From Schauerella fraxinea (GTDB lineage Bacteria; Pseudomonadota; Gammaproteobacteria; Burkholderiales; Burkholderiaceae_B), in assembly GCA_030849965.1 (NCBI GenBank), contig JAVDKL010000003.1, positions 1 to 64,000 on the forward strand: DNA of 64,000 nucleotides, read 5' to 3'. Position 1 is the first letter of the stretch; each line of letters starts with the position of its first letter. Made by a program: the position numbers and the translations under genes. The notes beneath the pieces are model-generated. The model was not told the origin of the DNA. It saw only the letters and a program-made list of their open reading frames with translations, and ran no database searches. Positions 18,958 to 27,669 of the stretch are shown here, piece by piece.

Positions 18958-18973
18958 TGGCATCGATATTGCT
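18958..18973 (+). promoter_or_regulatory. Sigma-54 (RpoN) promoter of nirBD
   Basis: TGGCATCGATATTGCT matches the -24/-12 consensus TGGCACG-N4-TTGCW at all but two defined positions. The GG (18959-18960) and GC (18971-18972) dinucleotides are at the obligatory 12-bp separation. Transcription would start near 18983, right at the base of the leader hairpin. Fits nitrogen control of assimilatory nitrite reductase. Confidence 0.7.
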
Positions 18974-18983
18974 TTAGTTCCGA

Positions 18984-19002
18984 TGCCGGCCATACACCGG
19001 CA
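18984..19002 (+). promoter_or_regulatory. Leader RNA hairpin at the 5' end of the nirBD transcript
   Basis: TGCCGG and CCGGCA can pair around a seven-base loop CCATACA. The stem begins one or two bases after the predicted sigma-54 start, as the first hairpin of nasF-type leaders does. It is the likely binding element for the NIT-ANTAR protein encoded downstream. The loop is not a clear match to the hexaloop rule for ANTAR targets, so this is tentative. Confidence 0.4.
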
Positions 19003-19026
19003 ATAGACAACGTGTGCAGCACAGGC

Positions 19027-19064
19027 AAAGGCGCCCCGGACCGACTGGTTCAGGGCGCCTTTTT
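19027..19064 (+). terminator. Leader terminator (attenuator) upstream of nirB
   Basis: AAAGGCGCCC pairs with GGGCGCCTTT, and inside it GGACC pairs with GGTTC around the loop GACT, with one mismatch; a run of five T follows. There is no plus-strand gene upstream, and nirB begins 45 bp downstream, so this strong hairpin would stop nirBD transcription unless relieved. That is the arrangement known for NasR-controlled nitrate/nitrite operons. Confidence 0.85.
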
Positions 19065-19108
19065 GCCGTCTGTACGTTGAAATCGTTTAAGCCTTTCGGG
19101 GATATCCC

Positions 19109-21661
19109 ATGACCACCTCCCACCCTCTGCAAACGCTCGTTGTTGTCGGCAACGGCATGGTCGGCCACCATTGCGTCGAGCAGTTGATCGCGGGTGGCGC
19201 GCTCGAGCGCTATCGTGTTCACGTCTTCGGCGATGAGACGTTGCGCGCCTACGATCGCGTGCACTTGTCGGAATATCTGGGCGGCCGCGATGCCGAATCG
19301 ATGGCCATGTGCGACGCGGCGTTCTATGAACGGCTTGGCTTGACGCTGCATCTGGGCGTGCCGGTATTCGAGATCGATCGCGCGCAGCAGGAAGTCGTCA
19401 CGGCGGGTGGCCGTTACGGCTACGACAAACTGGTGCTCGCCACAGGCTCCTATCCTTTCGTGCCGCCGATCACAGGCGCCGAGGGCACCTCCCGACTCGT
19501 GTATCGCACCATCGATGACCTCGATCTGATTCGCGATGCGGCGCAAGGCGCGCGGCGCGGCGTGGTGGTGGGCGGCGGGTTGCTGGGCCTGGAAGCGGCC
19601 AATGCGTTGAAGTCGTTGAGCCTCGAAGCGCACGTGGTCGAATTCGCACCCCGCCTGATGCCGGTGCAGTTGGACGATCTGGGCGGCGCGGCACTGAAAG
19701 CGCGCATCCAGGCGCTAGGCGTGGGGGTTCACCTATCGCGCTCGACGGTGGAAATAACGGCCGGCGCCGAGTATCGCTACTGCATGCGTTTTGCCGATGG
19801 TGAGTCGCTCGAAACGGATTTGATCGTGTTCTCGGCCGGCATCCGACCGCAGGACGCGCTGGCGAAAGGCGCGGGGCTGGAGTTGGGCGCGCGCGGCGGC
19901 GTGGCCGTCGACGACCAGTGCTGCACCAGTGACCCCGCGATCTATGCCATCGGCGAATGCGCTGCCTGGAACGGCAGTGTGTTTGGACTGGTCGCACCCG
20001 GTTATCAGATGGCGCGCACCGTGGCGGCTGCCGTGTGCAGCGCCGATGCCCAAGCGTTTACCGGCGCGGATATGTCGACCAAGCTCAAGTTGCTTGGCGT
20101 GGATGTGGGCTCGATCGGCGACGCGCATGGTGTGACGCCGGGCGCGCTGAGCTATCGCTTCATCGACGAGGCCGGCGCAAGTTACCGTCGCCTGGTGGTG
20201 TCGGCCGATGGCAAGCGCGTACTTGGCGCCGTGCTGGTTGGGGACAACAGTTACTACGACACGCTGCTGCAATATGTGCAGAACAACATCGCACCGCCGG
20301 CCGATCCCGCCACGCTGATCTTGCCGGCAGGGCAGGCCGCGTCCGCATTGGGTGTGGATGCGCTGCCGGCGGCCGCCACGATCTGCTCGTGCCATAACGT
20401 GAGCAAGGGCGCGATCTGCGCGGCCATCGACGGCGGTTGCACCGACCTCGCCGGCGTCAAATCCTGCACCAAGGCGGCATCGGGTTGCGGCGGCTGTGCG
20501 GGATTGCTCAAGCAAGTGTTCGAGCACGAACTGGTCAGCCGCGGCGTGGCCGTGGACAAGAGCCTGTGCGAGCACTTCGCGTATACGCGCCAGGAGCTCT
20601 ATGCCATCGTGCGCGTGGGCGGCATGGAGTCGTTTGAAGAAGTGCTGGCCAGCCACGGCAAGGGCTCGATGGGCTGTGATATCTGCAAGCCGGCGGTAGG
20701 ATCGATTCTGGCCTCGTGCTGGAATCGCTCGATTCAGGATGCCAAGCTCGTGCCGCTGCAGGACACGAACGATACGTTCATGGCCAATATGCAAAAGAAC
20801 GGCACCTATTCGGTGGTGCCGCGTATCCCCGCCGGCGAAATCACGCCGGATGGGTTGATCGCCATCGGCGCGGTCGCCAAGAAATACAACCTCTACACCA
20901 AGATCACCGGGGGGCAGCGCATCGATTTGTTTGGCGCGCAGTTGCACGAGCTGCCCGAGATTTGGGCCGAATTGATCGCCGCAGGCTTCGAAACCGGCCA
21001 TGCGTACGGCAAGTCCACCCGCACGGTGAAGTCGTGCGTGGGCAGCACGTGGTGCCGCTATGGTGTGCAAGACAGCGTGAAGATGGCGCTGGATATCGAG
21101 CACCGCTACAAGGGGCTGCGCGCGCCGCACAAGCTCAAGTTCGCGGTGTCGGGCTGCACGCGTGAGTGCGCCGAAGCGCAAAGCAAGGACATCGGTGTGA
21201 TCGCGACCGAGAACGGCTGGAACCTGTATGTGTGCGGCAACGGCGGCATGCGGCCGCGCCATGCAGAACTGTTCGCCACCGATCTCGACGACGCCACGTT
21301 GATCCGCTATATCGACCGCGTGTTGATGTTCTATATCCGTACCGCCGACAAACTGCAGCGCACCTCGGTGTGGCGCGAGTCGTTGGAGGGTGGCCTTGAT
21401 TATCTGAAAGCTGTCGTGATCGACGACAGCCTCGGCATGGGTGCGGAGCTCGAAGCGCAAATGGCGTTGATCGTCGACCGGTACGAATGCGAATGGGAAA
21501 ACGCGTTGAGCGACCCCGAAAAACTCAAACGCTTCCGCACGTTCGTGAACGACCGCGCGGCAGATCCGGATATCGAATTCGTGGAAGAACGCGGCCAACG
21601 CCGGCCGAGCCCGATGCGCCCCCGCTCGCGCGTGATTCCGATTGCCGAGGAGATCGCATGA
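19109..21661 (+). CDS. nirB: Assimilatory nitrite reductase [NAD(P)H], large subunit
   Basis: Cytoplasmic enzyme reducing nitrite to ammonia, 850 residues, normal length. The N-terminal FAD/NAD(P)-binding domain has VVVGNGMVGHHCVEQL and GVVVGGGLLGLEAANAL. A BFD-like [2Fe-2S] domain near 425-475 contains CSCHNVSKGAI and the second pair in SGCGGC. The ferredoxin-like half-domain begins near 555 and the siroheme/[4Fe-4S] domain near 640-690 has VGSTWCRYG, SGCTRECAEAQSKD and CGNGG. The stop overlaps the nirD start by four bases (ATGA), giving translational coupling. Expression is probably under a sigma-54 promoter and leader attenuation. Nitrate reductase is not in the window. Confidence 0.97.
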   Translation: MTTSHPLQTLVVVGNGMVGHHCVEQLIAGGALERYRVHVFGDETLRAYDRVHLSEYLGGRDAESMAMCDAAFYERLGLTLHLGVPVFEIDRAQQEVVTAGGRYGYDKLVLATGSYPFVPPITGAEGTSRLVYRTIDDLDLIRDAAQGARRGVVVGGGLLGLEAANALKSLSLEAHVVEFAPRLMPVQLDDLGGAALKARIQALGVGVHLSRSTVEITAGAEYRYCMRFADGESLETDLIVFSAGIRPQDALAKGAGLELGARGGVAVDDQCCTSDPAIYAIGECAAWNGSVFGLVAPGYQMARTVAAAVCSADAQAFTGADMSTKLKLLGVDVGSIGDAHGVTPGALSYRFIDEAGASYRRLVVSADGKRVLGAVLVGDNSYYDTLLQYVQNNIAPPADPATLILPAGQAASALGVDALPAAATICSCHNVSKGAICAAIDGGCTDLAGVKSCTKAASGCGGCAGLLKQVFEHELVSRGVAVDKSLCEHFAYTRQELYAIVRVGGMESFEEVLASHGKGSMGCDICKPAVGSILASCWNRSIQDAKLVPLQDTNDTFMANMQKNGTYSVVPRIPAGEITPDGLIAIGAVAKKYNLYTKITGGQRIDLFGAQLHELPEIWAELIAAGFETGHAYGKSTRTVKSCVGSTWCRYGVQDSVKMALDIEHRYKGLRAPHKLKFAVSGCTRECAEAQSKDIGVIATENGWNLYVCGNGGMRPRHAELFATDLDDATLIRYIDRVLMFYIRTADKLQRTSVWRESLEGGLDYLKAVVIDDSLGMGAELEAQMALIVDRYECEWENALSDPEKLKRFRTFVNDRAADPDIEFVEERGQRRPSPMRPRSRVIPIAEEIA

Positions 21662-22011
21662 TGCCGGCCGCAGACAACCCCTCACCCGTCTGGCGCCACG
21701 CCTGCACCCGCCACGATCTGGTGGCCAACTCGGGCGTCGTCGCCCTCATCGATGGCACGCAGGTGGCCTTGTTCTATCTGCCTGATGCCGGCGAGCAAAC
21801 ACTGTATGCGGTCGAAAACCAGGACCCCCGGTCGGGCGCCAACGTGATCGGACGCGGCCTGGTTGGGCGGATCGGCGGCGATCTCGTGGTGTCGTCGCCG
21901 CTCTACAAGCAACAGTTTCGGCTGGTGGACGGCACGTGTGTGCAGTTTCCCGAGCAACGCCTGCGCACGTGGCCCGTACGGTTCAACGGCGACGCTGTCG
22001 AGATCGGCTGA
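21658..22011 (+). CDS. nirD: Nitrite reductase small subunit
   Basis: Rieske-like small subunit, 117 residues, from the ATG at 21658 that overlaps the nirB stop and follows a GAGGAGA ribosome site inside nirB. It has the family sequence DLVANSGVVALIDGTQVALFYLP and DLVVSSPLYKQQF. As usual for NirD, the cysteine/histidine cluster ligands of true Rieske proteins are absent. It forms the holoenzyme with NirB. A longer in-frame extension upstream lies entirely within nirB and is not real. Confidence 0.95.
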   Translation: MMPAADNPSPVWRHACTRHDLVANSGVVALIDGTQVALFYLPDAGEQTLYAVENQDPRSGANVIGRGLVGRIGGDLVVSSPLYKQQFRLVDGTCVQFPEQRLRTWPVRFNGDAVEIG

Positions 22012-22220
22012 GTCAGGCAGGCGCCCTCGCGTGGGCGTTCTGTGCTGGCGCATGTCTCGGTTGTCAGTCATGATCGCGACATCCCGTCAGGATCGATCGC
22101 GCTCAGTCGTGCACGCCCGGCCGATCCTCCCTGCCGCCACCTGAAACTCGCCGCGTTTACGTATGACTCAAGTCGCCCCGATATCATTGCCGCACGGCAC
22201 TCGTCATGGCTAAGGACCGC

Positions 22221-23468
22221 ATGGCGTCAACGTTGCGCTTCCTGCTGGCGGCCCGCCGCAGTGAGTTGCATGGCCTGGAAGTGTTGGCGAGCACCTGTGA
22301 ACTCGTGGTGCTGGTAAGCACGCTCGTGCATGCCTTGCAGAAAGAGCGCGGCTATTCGAATCTGTATCTTTACGGTGCCGACGAGCAGCCCCTCGCGGCG
22401 TTGACTGGATTGAGCCGCGACGCCATCGACGTGGAAGAGGGCGTACGGCGGTTTCTCGACGATCTCGAGTCGGACGCCACGCGTAGCGCCGAGAAAGCCC
22501 GTCTGCTCAATTGCGTGGCGCACGCGCTCTATCGGCTCGACGAATTGCCCGATATGCGCCGGCGGTTGCGCGATCGGCGCATCCCTGCCGAAGAGGCGAA
22601 CGCGGCCTTTACGCGTTTGATCGGGAGTTTGCTGGCCGTGGTTTTTGAAGCGGCCGATTCGGCGCTGGATCCGGGCGTCACGCGCATCCTCGTGGCGTTG
22701 CTGAACTTCATGCAAGGCAAGGAGTTGAGCGGCCAGGAGCGCGCTTGCGGCGTGATCGGCTATCGCGCGGGCTACTTCACCGATGCGATGAAAGCGCGCA
22801 TGCAGGCGTTGGATGCCAGCCAGGCACGCTGCTTCGATGTGTTCATGCAATACGCACCCGACGACGCGCAGGCGGCCTGGACGACACTCGCGCCGCTCGC
22901 CCAGCCGGTCGTGCAGATGCGCGAGATGGCGCGCAACACCTCGGATGCGCATCGGGTGGATGGCGGATTGGCCGAGTTGTGGTTCGACCTCTGCACGCAG
23001 CGTATGGATGCTATGCGCGCGGTGGAAAGCACATTGGCCACCGCGCTGGCGCTGCAGTGCGACAAGCGCATCGCCGAAACGCGCGAGGAAATGGACAACC
23101 GGCGCCTGCTGCTCGAGCGTTTCGCCGAGCACGCCAGCGGCAAGACGACGAGCATGCTGTTCAATGTGCAGGGCAGGGTGGTGGATGTGCCACCGTCCGA
23201 CGGCGTTGGCCACGACATGGAGCGCTCGATACTGGACGTGATGCGCGAGCAAACTCTGCATATGCAGCGTTCCGAAGAGGCGCTGGCCGCTGTGCGCACC
23301 GCGCTGGATGAGCGTAAGCGCATCGAGAAAGCGAAGTGGCTTCTGGTCAGCCGCTATGCCCTGAGCGAACAAGCCGCCCACGAACGCATGCAGAAGGCCG
23401 CGATGGATGGCGGTATGTCGTTTGGCGAGGTGGCACGGCAGATCCTGGCCGAACTCGGCGAGCGCTGA
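22221..23468 (+). CDS. nasR: NIT-domain/ANTAR nitrate-nitrite responsive antiterminator (NasR-like)
   Basis: RNA-binding regulator of about 415 residues. The ATG at 22221 is preferred because AAGGA sits four bases upstream; an ATG at 22206 adds five residues. The N-terminal three quarters look like the all-helical NIT sensor (VHALQKERGYSNLYLYG near its start, LNFMQGKELSGQERACG in the middle). The C-terminal 50 residues form an ANTAR domain with ALDERKRIEKAKWLLVSR, LSEQAAHERMQKAAMD and SFGEVARQIL. NasR of Klebsiella binds nitrate or nitrite and disrupts a leader terminator. Here the matching leader terminator is upstream of nirB, two genes away. The gene follows nirD by 210 bp. Confidence 0.93.
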   Translation: MASTLRFLLAARRSELHGLEVLASTCELVVLVSTLVHALQKERGYSNLYLYGADEQPLAALTGLSRDAIDVEEGVRRFLDDLESDATRSAEKARLLNCVAHALYRLDELPDMRRRLRDRRIPAEEANAAFTRLIGSLLAVVFEAADSALDPGVTRILVALLNFMQGKELSGQERACGVIGYRAGYFTDAMKARMQALDASQARCFDVFMQYAPDDAQAAWTTLAPLAQPVVQMREMARNTSDAHRVDGGLAELWFDLCTQRMDAMRAVESTLATALALQCDKRIAETREEMDNRRLLLERFAEHASGKTTSMLFNVQGRVVDVPPSDGVGHDMERSILDVMREQTLHMQRSEEALAAVRTALDERKRIEKAKWLLVSRYALSEQAAHERMQKAAMDGGMSFGEVARQILAELGER

Positions 23469-23492
23469 TCTCCGCTCCATGATTTGATTCCT

Positions 23493-23562
23493 CAATCCCG
23501 CATCCCGATTCCCGCACTCCGCACCCCGCATCCAGCACCCCGCATCGCAAATCGCAAATTCT
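23493..23562. repeat. Degenerate short tandem repeat (CCCGCATC-like units)
   Basis: Just after the nasR-like stop, variants of CCCGCATC, CCCGCACT, CCCCGCATC and CGCAAAT succeed one another for about 70 bp. No perfect period; units of roughly 7-9 bp. No gene or terminator seen here. One of several unrelated intergenic repeats in the window. Confidence 0.6.
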
Positions 23563-23709
23563 GCGTTCTGACCGCCGAGCTATGCGCACAGGCGCAAATC
23601 ACGTTTGCGTGTAACGGGGCTTCCGACAGCCCCGCAATCTGCTTATAGTCGTCTGCATAACACCGGGGGCCGCGCTGTGATCGCGCTCCCACGCGGCAGG
23701 AGACGGCCA

Positions 23710-24399
23710 GTGGATGACGAACGTTTTACATGTGTGGATGGCGATCGCCTCGACACGGCGACAGCCTATCGGCTGCTCGTGGGATGCGTGGTGCCGCGGC
23801 CGGTAGCCTGGATTACCACCATCGATGAAGCGGGGCGGGTAAACGCCGCACCTTTCAGTTCATACAACTATGTGGCCACGAGCCCGCCGATGCTGGCCAT
23901 CAACATCGCGGCGCGTGCCAGCGACGGCGCAATCAAGGATACGGCGCGCAACATCATGGCCACCCGCGAGTTCGTGGTCAACGTGGCCACGGAAGCCAGC
24001 CTGGAAGTCATGCACCGCAGCGCGGCGGAATATCCGCCGGGCGTGAGCGAAACGGATGCGCTGGATATCGCCTTGCTGAAAAGTCGCCATGTGCGGGTGC
24101 CGCGCATTGCACAGTCGCCGGTGCAGATGGAGTGCCGGCTCGATCAGGCGGTGGTGCTGGGCAGCGGTGTCAATACGCTGTATATCGGCGAGGTCGTGGC
24201 CTTTCATCTGTCATCCGAGGTGTATGACGGCAATCGCGTCGATTCTGAGTCGATGCGCCCGATTGCACGTTTGGGTGGCCCGTACTACTCAGGGCTAGGC
24301 GAGATTTTCCTGCGGCCGATGCTGCAGAAGCCGCCCGGCGCCGAAGGCTGGGCGCCAGACGCGGGCGCGATCAACGCCTCCCGGGAACCGCAACGATAA
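23710..24399 (+). CDS. Flavin reductase-like (FMN-binding split-barrel) protein
   Basis: Protein of 229 residues from the GTG at 23710, chosen because AGGAGA lies 6 bp upstream; an open extension before it is out of character. The motifs RPVAWITTIDEAGRVNAAPFS, SYNYVATSPPMLAINI and DTARNIMATREFVVNV match the flavin reductase-like domain of the DIM6/NTAB type. Such proteins bind FMN and act as flavin reductases or oxidoreductases of unknown substrate. It stands alone between the nasR-like gene and a Bug protein gene, with no partner monooxygenase nearby. Confidence 0.88.
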   Translation: MDDERFTCVDGDRLDTATAYRLLVGCVVPRPVAWITTIDEAGRVNAAPFSSYNYVATSPPMLAINIAARASDGAIKDTARNIMATREFVVNVATEASLEVMHRSAAEYPPGVSETDALDIALLKSRHVRVPRIAQSPVQMECRLDQAVVLGSGVNTLYIGEVVAFHLSSEVYDGNRVDSESMRPIARLGGPYYSGLGEIFLRPMLQKPPGAEGWAPDAGAINASREPQR

Positions 24400-24424
24400 G
24401 TCCGGTTCCCGCAAACCACCACCC

Positions 24425-24485
24425 CGATATCGCCTAAGTCGGTCGATATCCCTTAACCGCTATTCCTTAATCGCTATCCCTGAAG
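24425..24485. repeat. Degenerate 14-bp tandem repeat
   Basis: Three consecutive 14-bp units start at 24444, 24458 and 24472: CGATATCCCTTAAC, CGCTATTCCTTAAT and CGCTATCCCTGAAG. A partial related unit begins at 24425. The array lies in the 190-bp gap between the flavin-reductase-like and Bug protein genes. Confidence 0.75.
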
Positions 24486-24592
24486 GCCTTGTCCCGTTTC
24501 CTGTGCGAACCGGCGGCGGCGCGCGGTCGCGTGCGGCCGACTGCCGTCCTGTGCGGCAGTGGGGGATGGCCCGATCGATCTGGAGACATGCC

Positions 24593-25573
24593 ATGCGTGC
24601 GTTCTTTCGTTGTGTTGTCAGCGCCGCCCTGATCGGCGCCTCGTTGGGGGGTGCGCCGGTGATGGCTGCCGATGCGGCCTTCCCCACGCATCCGCTCACG
24701 CTCGTCAATCCGTACGCGGCGGGCGGCCCGGCCGATGTGCTGGCACGTGCGCTTGCACGTGCGCTGGAGGAGCGGTTGAAGCAACCCGTCATCGTCGAGA
24801 ACAAAGCCGGGGGTGCGGCCACCATCGGCACAGGATTCGTGGCCCGCGCCAAGCCTGATGGCTATACGTTGCTGATGGGGACGTCGGCCGGGCACGTGGT
24901 CACGCCGTTGATGCAGACCACGCCGTACGACGGTGTGGCCGACTTTTCCTTTATCGGCATCGTCGCCAACCAACCCAATGTGCTGGTGGTCAACGCCACG
25001 GTAGGGGTGGATAGCCTGGAAGGTCTGGTGGCGCTTGCCAAGAAGGCGCCGGGCACGCTGAACTATGCGTCGGCGGGCACGGGGGGCGCCACGCATCTGG
25101 GCGCCGAAGCGTTTCTGCAAAAGGCTGGGCTACGCATTACCCATGTGCCTTATCCCGGTGCCTCGCCGGCGCTGAAAGATCTTCTGGGCGGTCAGGTGCA
25201 ATTGGGCATGCTCAACCTCGCGGCCACGTTGCCCTTTATCGAACAAGGCAAGTTGCGGGCGCTGGCGTATGGCGGCCCGAAGCGTGCTGCGGCGTTGCCC
25301 CAAGTGCCCACATTGGCCGAGGCCGGTTACGGCGGCACGGAGGTGTCGACGTGGTACAGCCTGGCCGCACCCAAAGGCACGCCGCCGCAGGCCATCGAGG
25401 TGCTGCGCGAGGCCGTAAGTGCGATCCAGGCGACGCCCGCGTGGCAACAATTTCTGGATAATCAGGGCGCCGAACGCATGAGCCTGTCCCCGGCGCAAAC
25501 CACTGAGTTCGTCCGCCGCGACCAGGCGGCGATGACGACGCTGCTGGGCTCCCTGAACTTACTTGCGAAGTAG
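24593..25573 (+). CDS. Bug/TctC-family periplasmic solute-binding protein (1)
   Basis: Periplasmic binding protein of 326 residues. The ATG at 24593 follows TGGAGAC and opens a signal peptide (MRAFFRCVVSAALIGA, cleavage near VMAADA). The conserved Bug pieces are present: VNPYAAGGPADVLARALA, VIVENKAGGAATIGTGFVA, PDGYTLLMG and THVPYPGASPALKDLLGGQ. Bug proteins bind carboxylic acids, amino acids or similar ligands and normally serve TctAB-type transporters, but no tctA or tctB is in the window. Its 3' end overlaps the convergent dehydrogenase gene by 15 bp. Confidence 0.93.
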   Translation: MRAFFRCVVSAALIGASLGGAPVMAADAAFPTHPLTLVNPYAAGGPADVLARALARALEERLKQPVIVENKAGGAATIGTGFVARAKPDGYTLLMGTSAGHVVTPLMQTTPYDGVADFSFIGIVANQPNVLVVNATVGVDSLEGLVALAKKAPGTLNYASAGTGGATHLGAEAFLQKAGLRITHVPYPGASPALKDLLGGQVQLGMLNLAATLPFIEQGKLRALAYGGPKRAAALPQVPTLAEAGYGGTEVSTWYSLAAPKGTPPQAIEVLREAVSAIQATPAWQQFLDNQGAERMSLSPAQTTEFVRRDQAAMTTLLGSLNLLAK

Positions 25574-26557
25574 CCCGTCGGCCTCGCGGCGCGCCAGTTC
25601 GCGCAGGAACATCTGCAGCACGCGCTCGCGGTTGCCCGACGAATGCCCCGAACTGTGCGGCGTGGCGATCACATTGTCCAGACGCCACAGCGGTGAATCC
25701 GCGGGCAGGGGTTCCTGCTCGAATACGTCGAGGTAGGCGCCGGCCAGACGTCGCTGGGTCAGGGCGTCTATCAACGCGGCTTCATCCACCACGGTGCCAC
25801 GCGACACATTGATCAGATGCGCGTGCGCGGGTAATCGCGCCAAGGCGTCGGCATCGATCAGCCTGTGCGTGGCGTCACTGATGGGGCAGGCCAGGATCAA
25901 CCAATCGGCGTCGGGCAACAGCGTGTTGACGGCGCCATAGGCGACTGTGATGTCGGCGCCTTCCGCGTCTCGGCTGGCGTTGTGACGCGCCACACGCACC
26001 CGCACCTCCAACGCCTGCAGTACGCGCGCGATGTGCTGGCCGATGCCGCCCCAGCCCACGATGACGGCGACCTGGCCATCGAGATCGCGCGGCGGCGCCT
26101 GCTCGTAAGGCGGTAGCCACCGCGCATCGCGCTGCGCCGCCATGAACGCGGGCAACTTGCGCGACAAGGCCAGCACGCCGCCCAGTGCCATCTGCGCCAC
26201 TGATCTAGCGTTGTGACCGGCCGAATTCGTGACGGTAATCCCGCGCGCTTGCAAATCGAGATAGATCGGCCGATCGAGGCCTGCCGAATGGATATGCACC
26301 CACTGCAAATGCGGCGCGTGCCGCATCGCCTCGTAATACAGCGCCGTGTCCGGTTTGACGTCGAACTTGGTGGAGGCGCCCGTGATGTCGCGCGACACGA
26401 ACCCGATGTCGGCATCGGGATGTGGCGTCTCGGGGGAAGGATGAACGAAGGTGTAGCTGCCGCGCACGCCCGCCTGCGGCATGCGCTGTCGCAGTTCGGC
26501 GGCGGTGGCCGGCGAGCAAAGTATGCGTATCGCCGCGGAGGTGCCCGGATCGTTCAT
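25559..26557 (-). CDS. D-isomer-specific 2-hydroxyacid dehydrogenase
   Basis: NAD(P)-dependent oxidoreductase of 332 residues. The ATG at 26557 overlaps the stop of the upstream Bug gene by four bases, so translation is coupled. The nucleotide-binding motif is GWGGIGQHIARVLQAL. The substrate arginine is in INVSRGTVVDE, the acid in FEQEPLP and the catalytic histidine in ATPHSSGHSSG. Probably reduces a 2-keto acid or oxidises a D-2-hydroxy acid taken up or made by the cluster. Last gene of the tcuR-side operon. Confidence 0.93.
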   Translation of the reverse strand: MNDPGTSAAIRILCSPATAAELRQRMPQAGVRGSYTFVHPSPETPHPDADIGFVSRDITGASTKFDVKPDTALYYEAMRHAPHLQWVHIHSAGLDRPIYLDLQARGITVTNSAGHNARSVAQMALGGVLALSRKLPAFMAAQRDARWLPPYEQAPPRDLDGQVAVIVGWGGIGQHIARVLQALEVRVRVARHNASRDAEGADITVAYGAVNTLLPDADWLILACPISDATHRLIDADALARLPAHAHLINVSRGTVVDEAALIDALTQRRLAGAYLDVFEQEPLPADSPLWRLDNVIATPHSSGHSSGNRERVLQMFLRELARREADGLLRK

Positions 26558-27561
26558 TGCGCGATGCCCATTTTTTTCACCACACTTTCCCATTTCTTTT
26601 GTTCGGCCTGCGTAAAGCGTGCGAAGTCTTCGGGCGTGCCACCGACGGGATCGGCACCTTCGCTGATCATCTGCGTTTTCAGTGCGGGCAACGCTTGATT
26701 GACCCCGGCATTGATCTTTGCGATGACCTCGGGCGGCGTGCCCTTCGGTGCGAAGAAGCCGAACCACGATCCGGCGTCGAAATCCGGGAACCCCTGATCG
26801 GCGACCGTTGGCGTATCGGGCAACGATGCCGAACGCGCCTTGCTGCTCACCGCCAACGCCCGCAACTTTCCAGCCTTGATGTGACCGATCACTGACGGAA
26901 TCGTCGCAAACATGAAGGTGACCCGCGAGGCCAGCAGATCGTTCAATGCGTCTGCGCCTTTATAGGGCACATGCGTGGCGTTCACGCCCAGCTTATCCAT
27001 CAGCATGTAGCCCGACAAATGCGAGGACGTGCCCACACCGGTCGAGGCATAGTTCAGCGTGCCGGACGGCGCCTTTTTCGCATAGGCCAGGAACTCCTCG
27101 ATGTTCTTCACCGGCAAATCGGCCGGCACGACCAGTACGTTCGGCACGTTGGCGATCTGCACGATCGGCATCAGATCGGTGAGCGGGTTGTAGTTGAGCT
27201 TGTACATCGACTGATTGACGGCGATGGGGCCCACCGAATTGACGATGAGCGTATAGCCGTCGGGCGGGGATCGCACCACATATTCGGTGCCGATATTGCC
27301 GCCTGCGCCGGGCCGGTTTTCCACCACGAATGTGGACTTGAACGCTTGCCCCATTTGGTTGCTCACAGCGCGGGTGAGCGTATCGGTGGTGCCGCCCGCC
27401 GTGAACGCCACCACCACCTTCACCGATCTGTCGGGATAAGCCTGAGCGTGTGCGGCACCGATGCCGACGCACGTCAAAGCGGCCGCTACGACGACGCGGG
27501 GTAGGGCGCGAAACATTGTGGCGCGTGCACGCGAGTGAGGTCCTGCCTTGGCATCAAGCAT
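26554..27561 (-). CDS. Bug/TctC-family periplasmic solute-binding protein (2)
   Basis: Periplasmic binding protein of 335 residues from the ATG at 27561, which follows CAGGAGACAAAC. The signal peptide has a long polar front (MLDAKAGPHSRARATMFR) and ends near AHAQA; an internal ATG at 27516 is possible. Conserved motifs: VAFTAGGTTDTLTRAVS, VENRPGAGGNIGTEYVV, PDGYTLIVNS and THVPYKGADALNDLLA. Lies between the class II aldolase and the 2-hydroxyacid dehydrogenase genes in one orientation, suggesting a hydroxy- or keto-carboxylate ligand. No membrane partner seen. Confidence 0.93.
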   Translation of the reverse strand: MLDAKAGPHSRARATMFRALPRVVVAAALTCVGIGAAHAQAYPDRSVKVVVAFTAGGTTDTLTRAVSNQMGQAFKSTFVVENRPGAGGNIGTEYVVRSPPDGYTLIVNSVGPIAVNQSMYKLNYNPLTDLMPIVQIANVPNVLVVPADLPVKNIEEFLAYAKKAPSGTLNYASTGVGTSSHLSGYMLMDKLGVNATHVPYKGADALNDLLASRVTFMFATIPSVIGHIKAGKLRALAVSSKARSASLPDTPTVADQGFPDFDAGSWFGFFAPKGTPPEVIAKINAGVNQALPALKTQMISEGADPVGGTPEDFARFTQAEQKKWESVVKKMGIAQ

Positions 27562-27669
27562 GTTTGTCTCCTGATCGTTTTTATGAACGGCGTATTGTTG
27601 GACTACGCTTCGAACTACATTTTTCGACTACGGTCTTCGACTGCGATTTTCAACGGCGTTTCGATCGCT

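Noticed and set aside
18959-18987. Stem GGCATCG/CGATGCC as a leader hairpin
   Set aside because: It overlaps the sigma-54-like -24/-12 element, so it would not be transcribed from that promoter. Probably coincidental symmetry.
19733-21685. 650-codon minus-strand open frame opposite nirB
   Set aside because: nirB on the plus strand has full-length conserved domains; the antisense frame has none.
22022-22037. Small hairpin CGCCC/GGGCG after nirD as a terminator
   Set aside because: Only five to six base pairs and no real T-run. Too weak to call.
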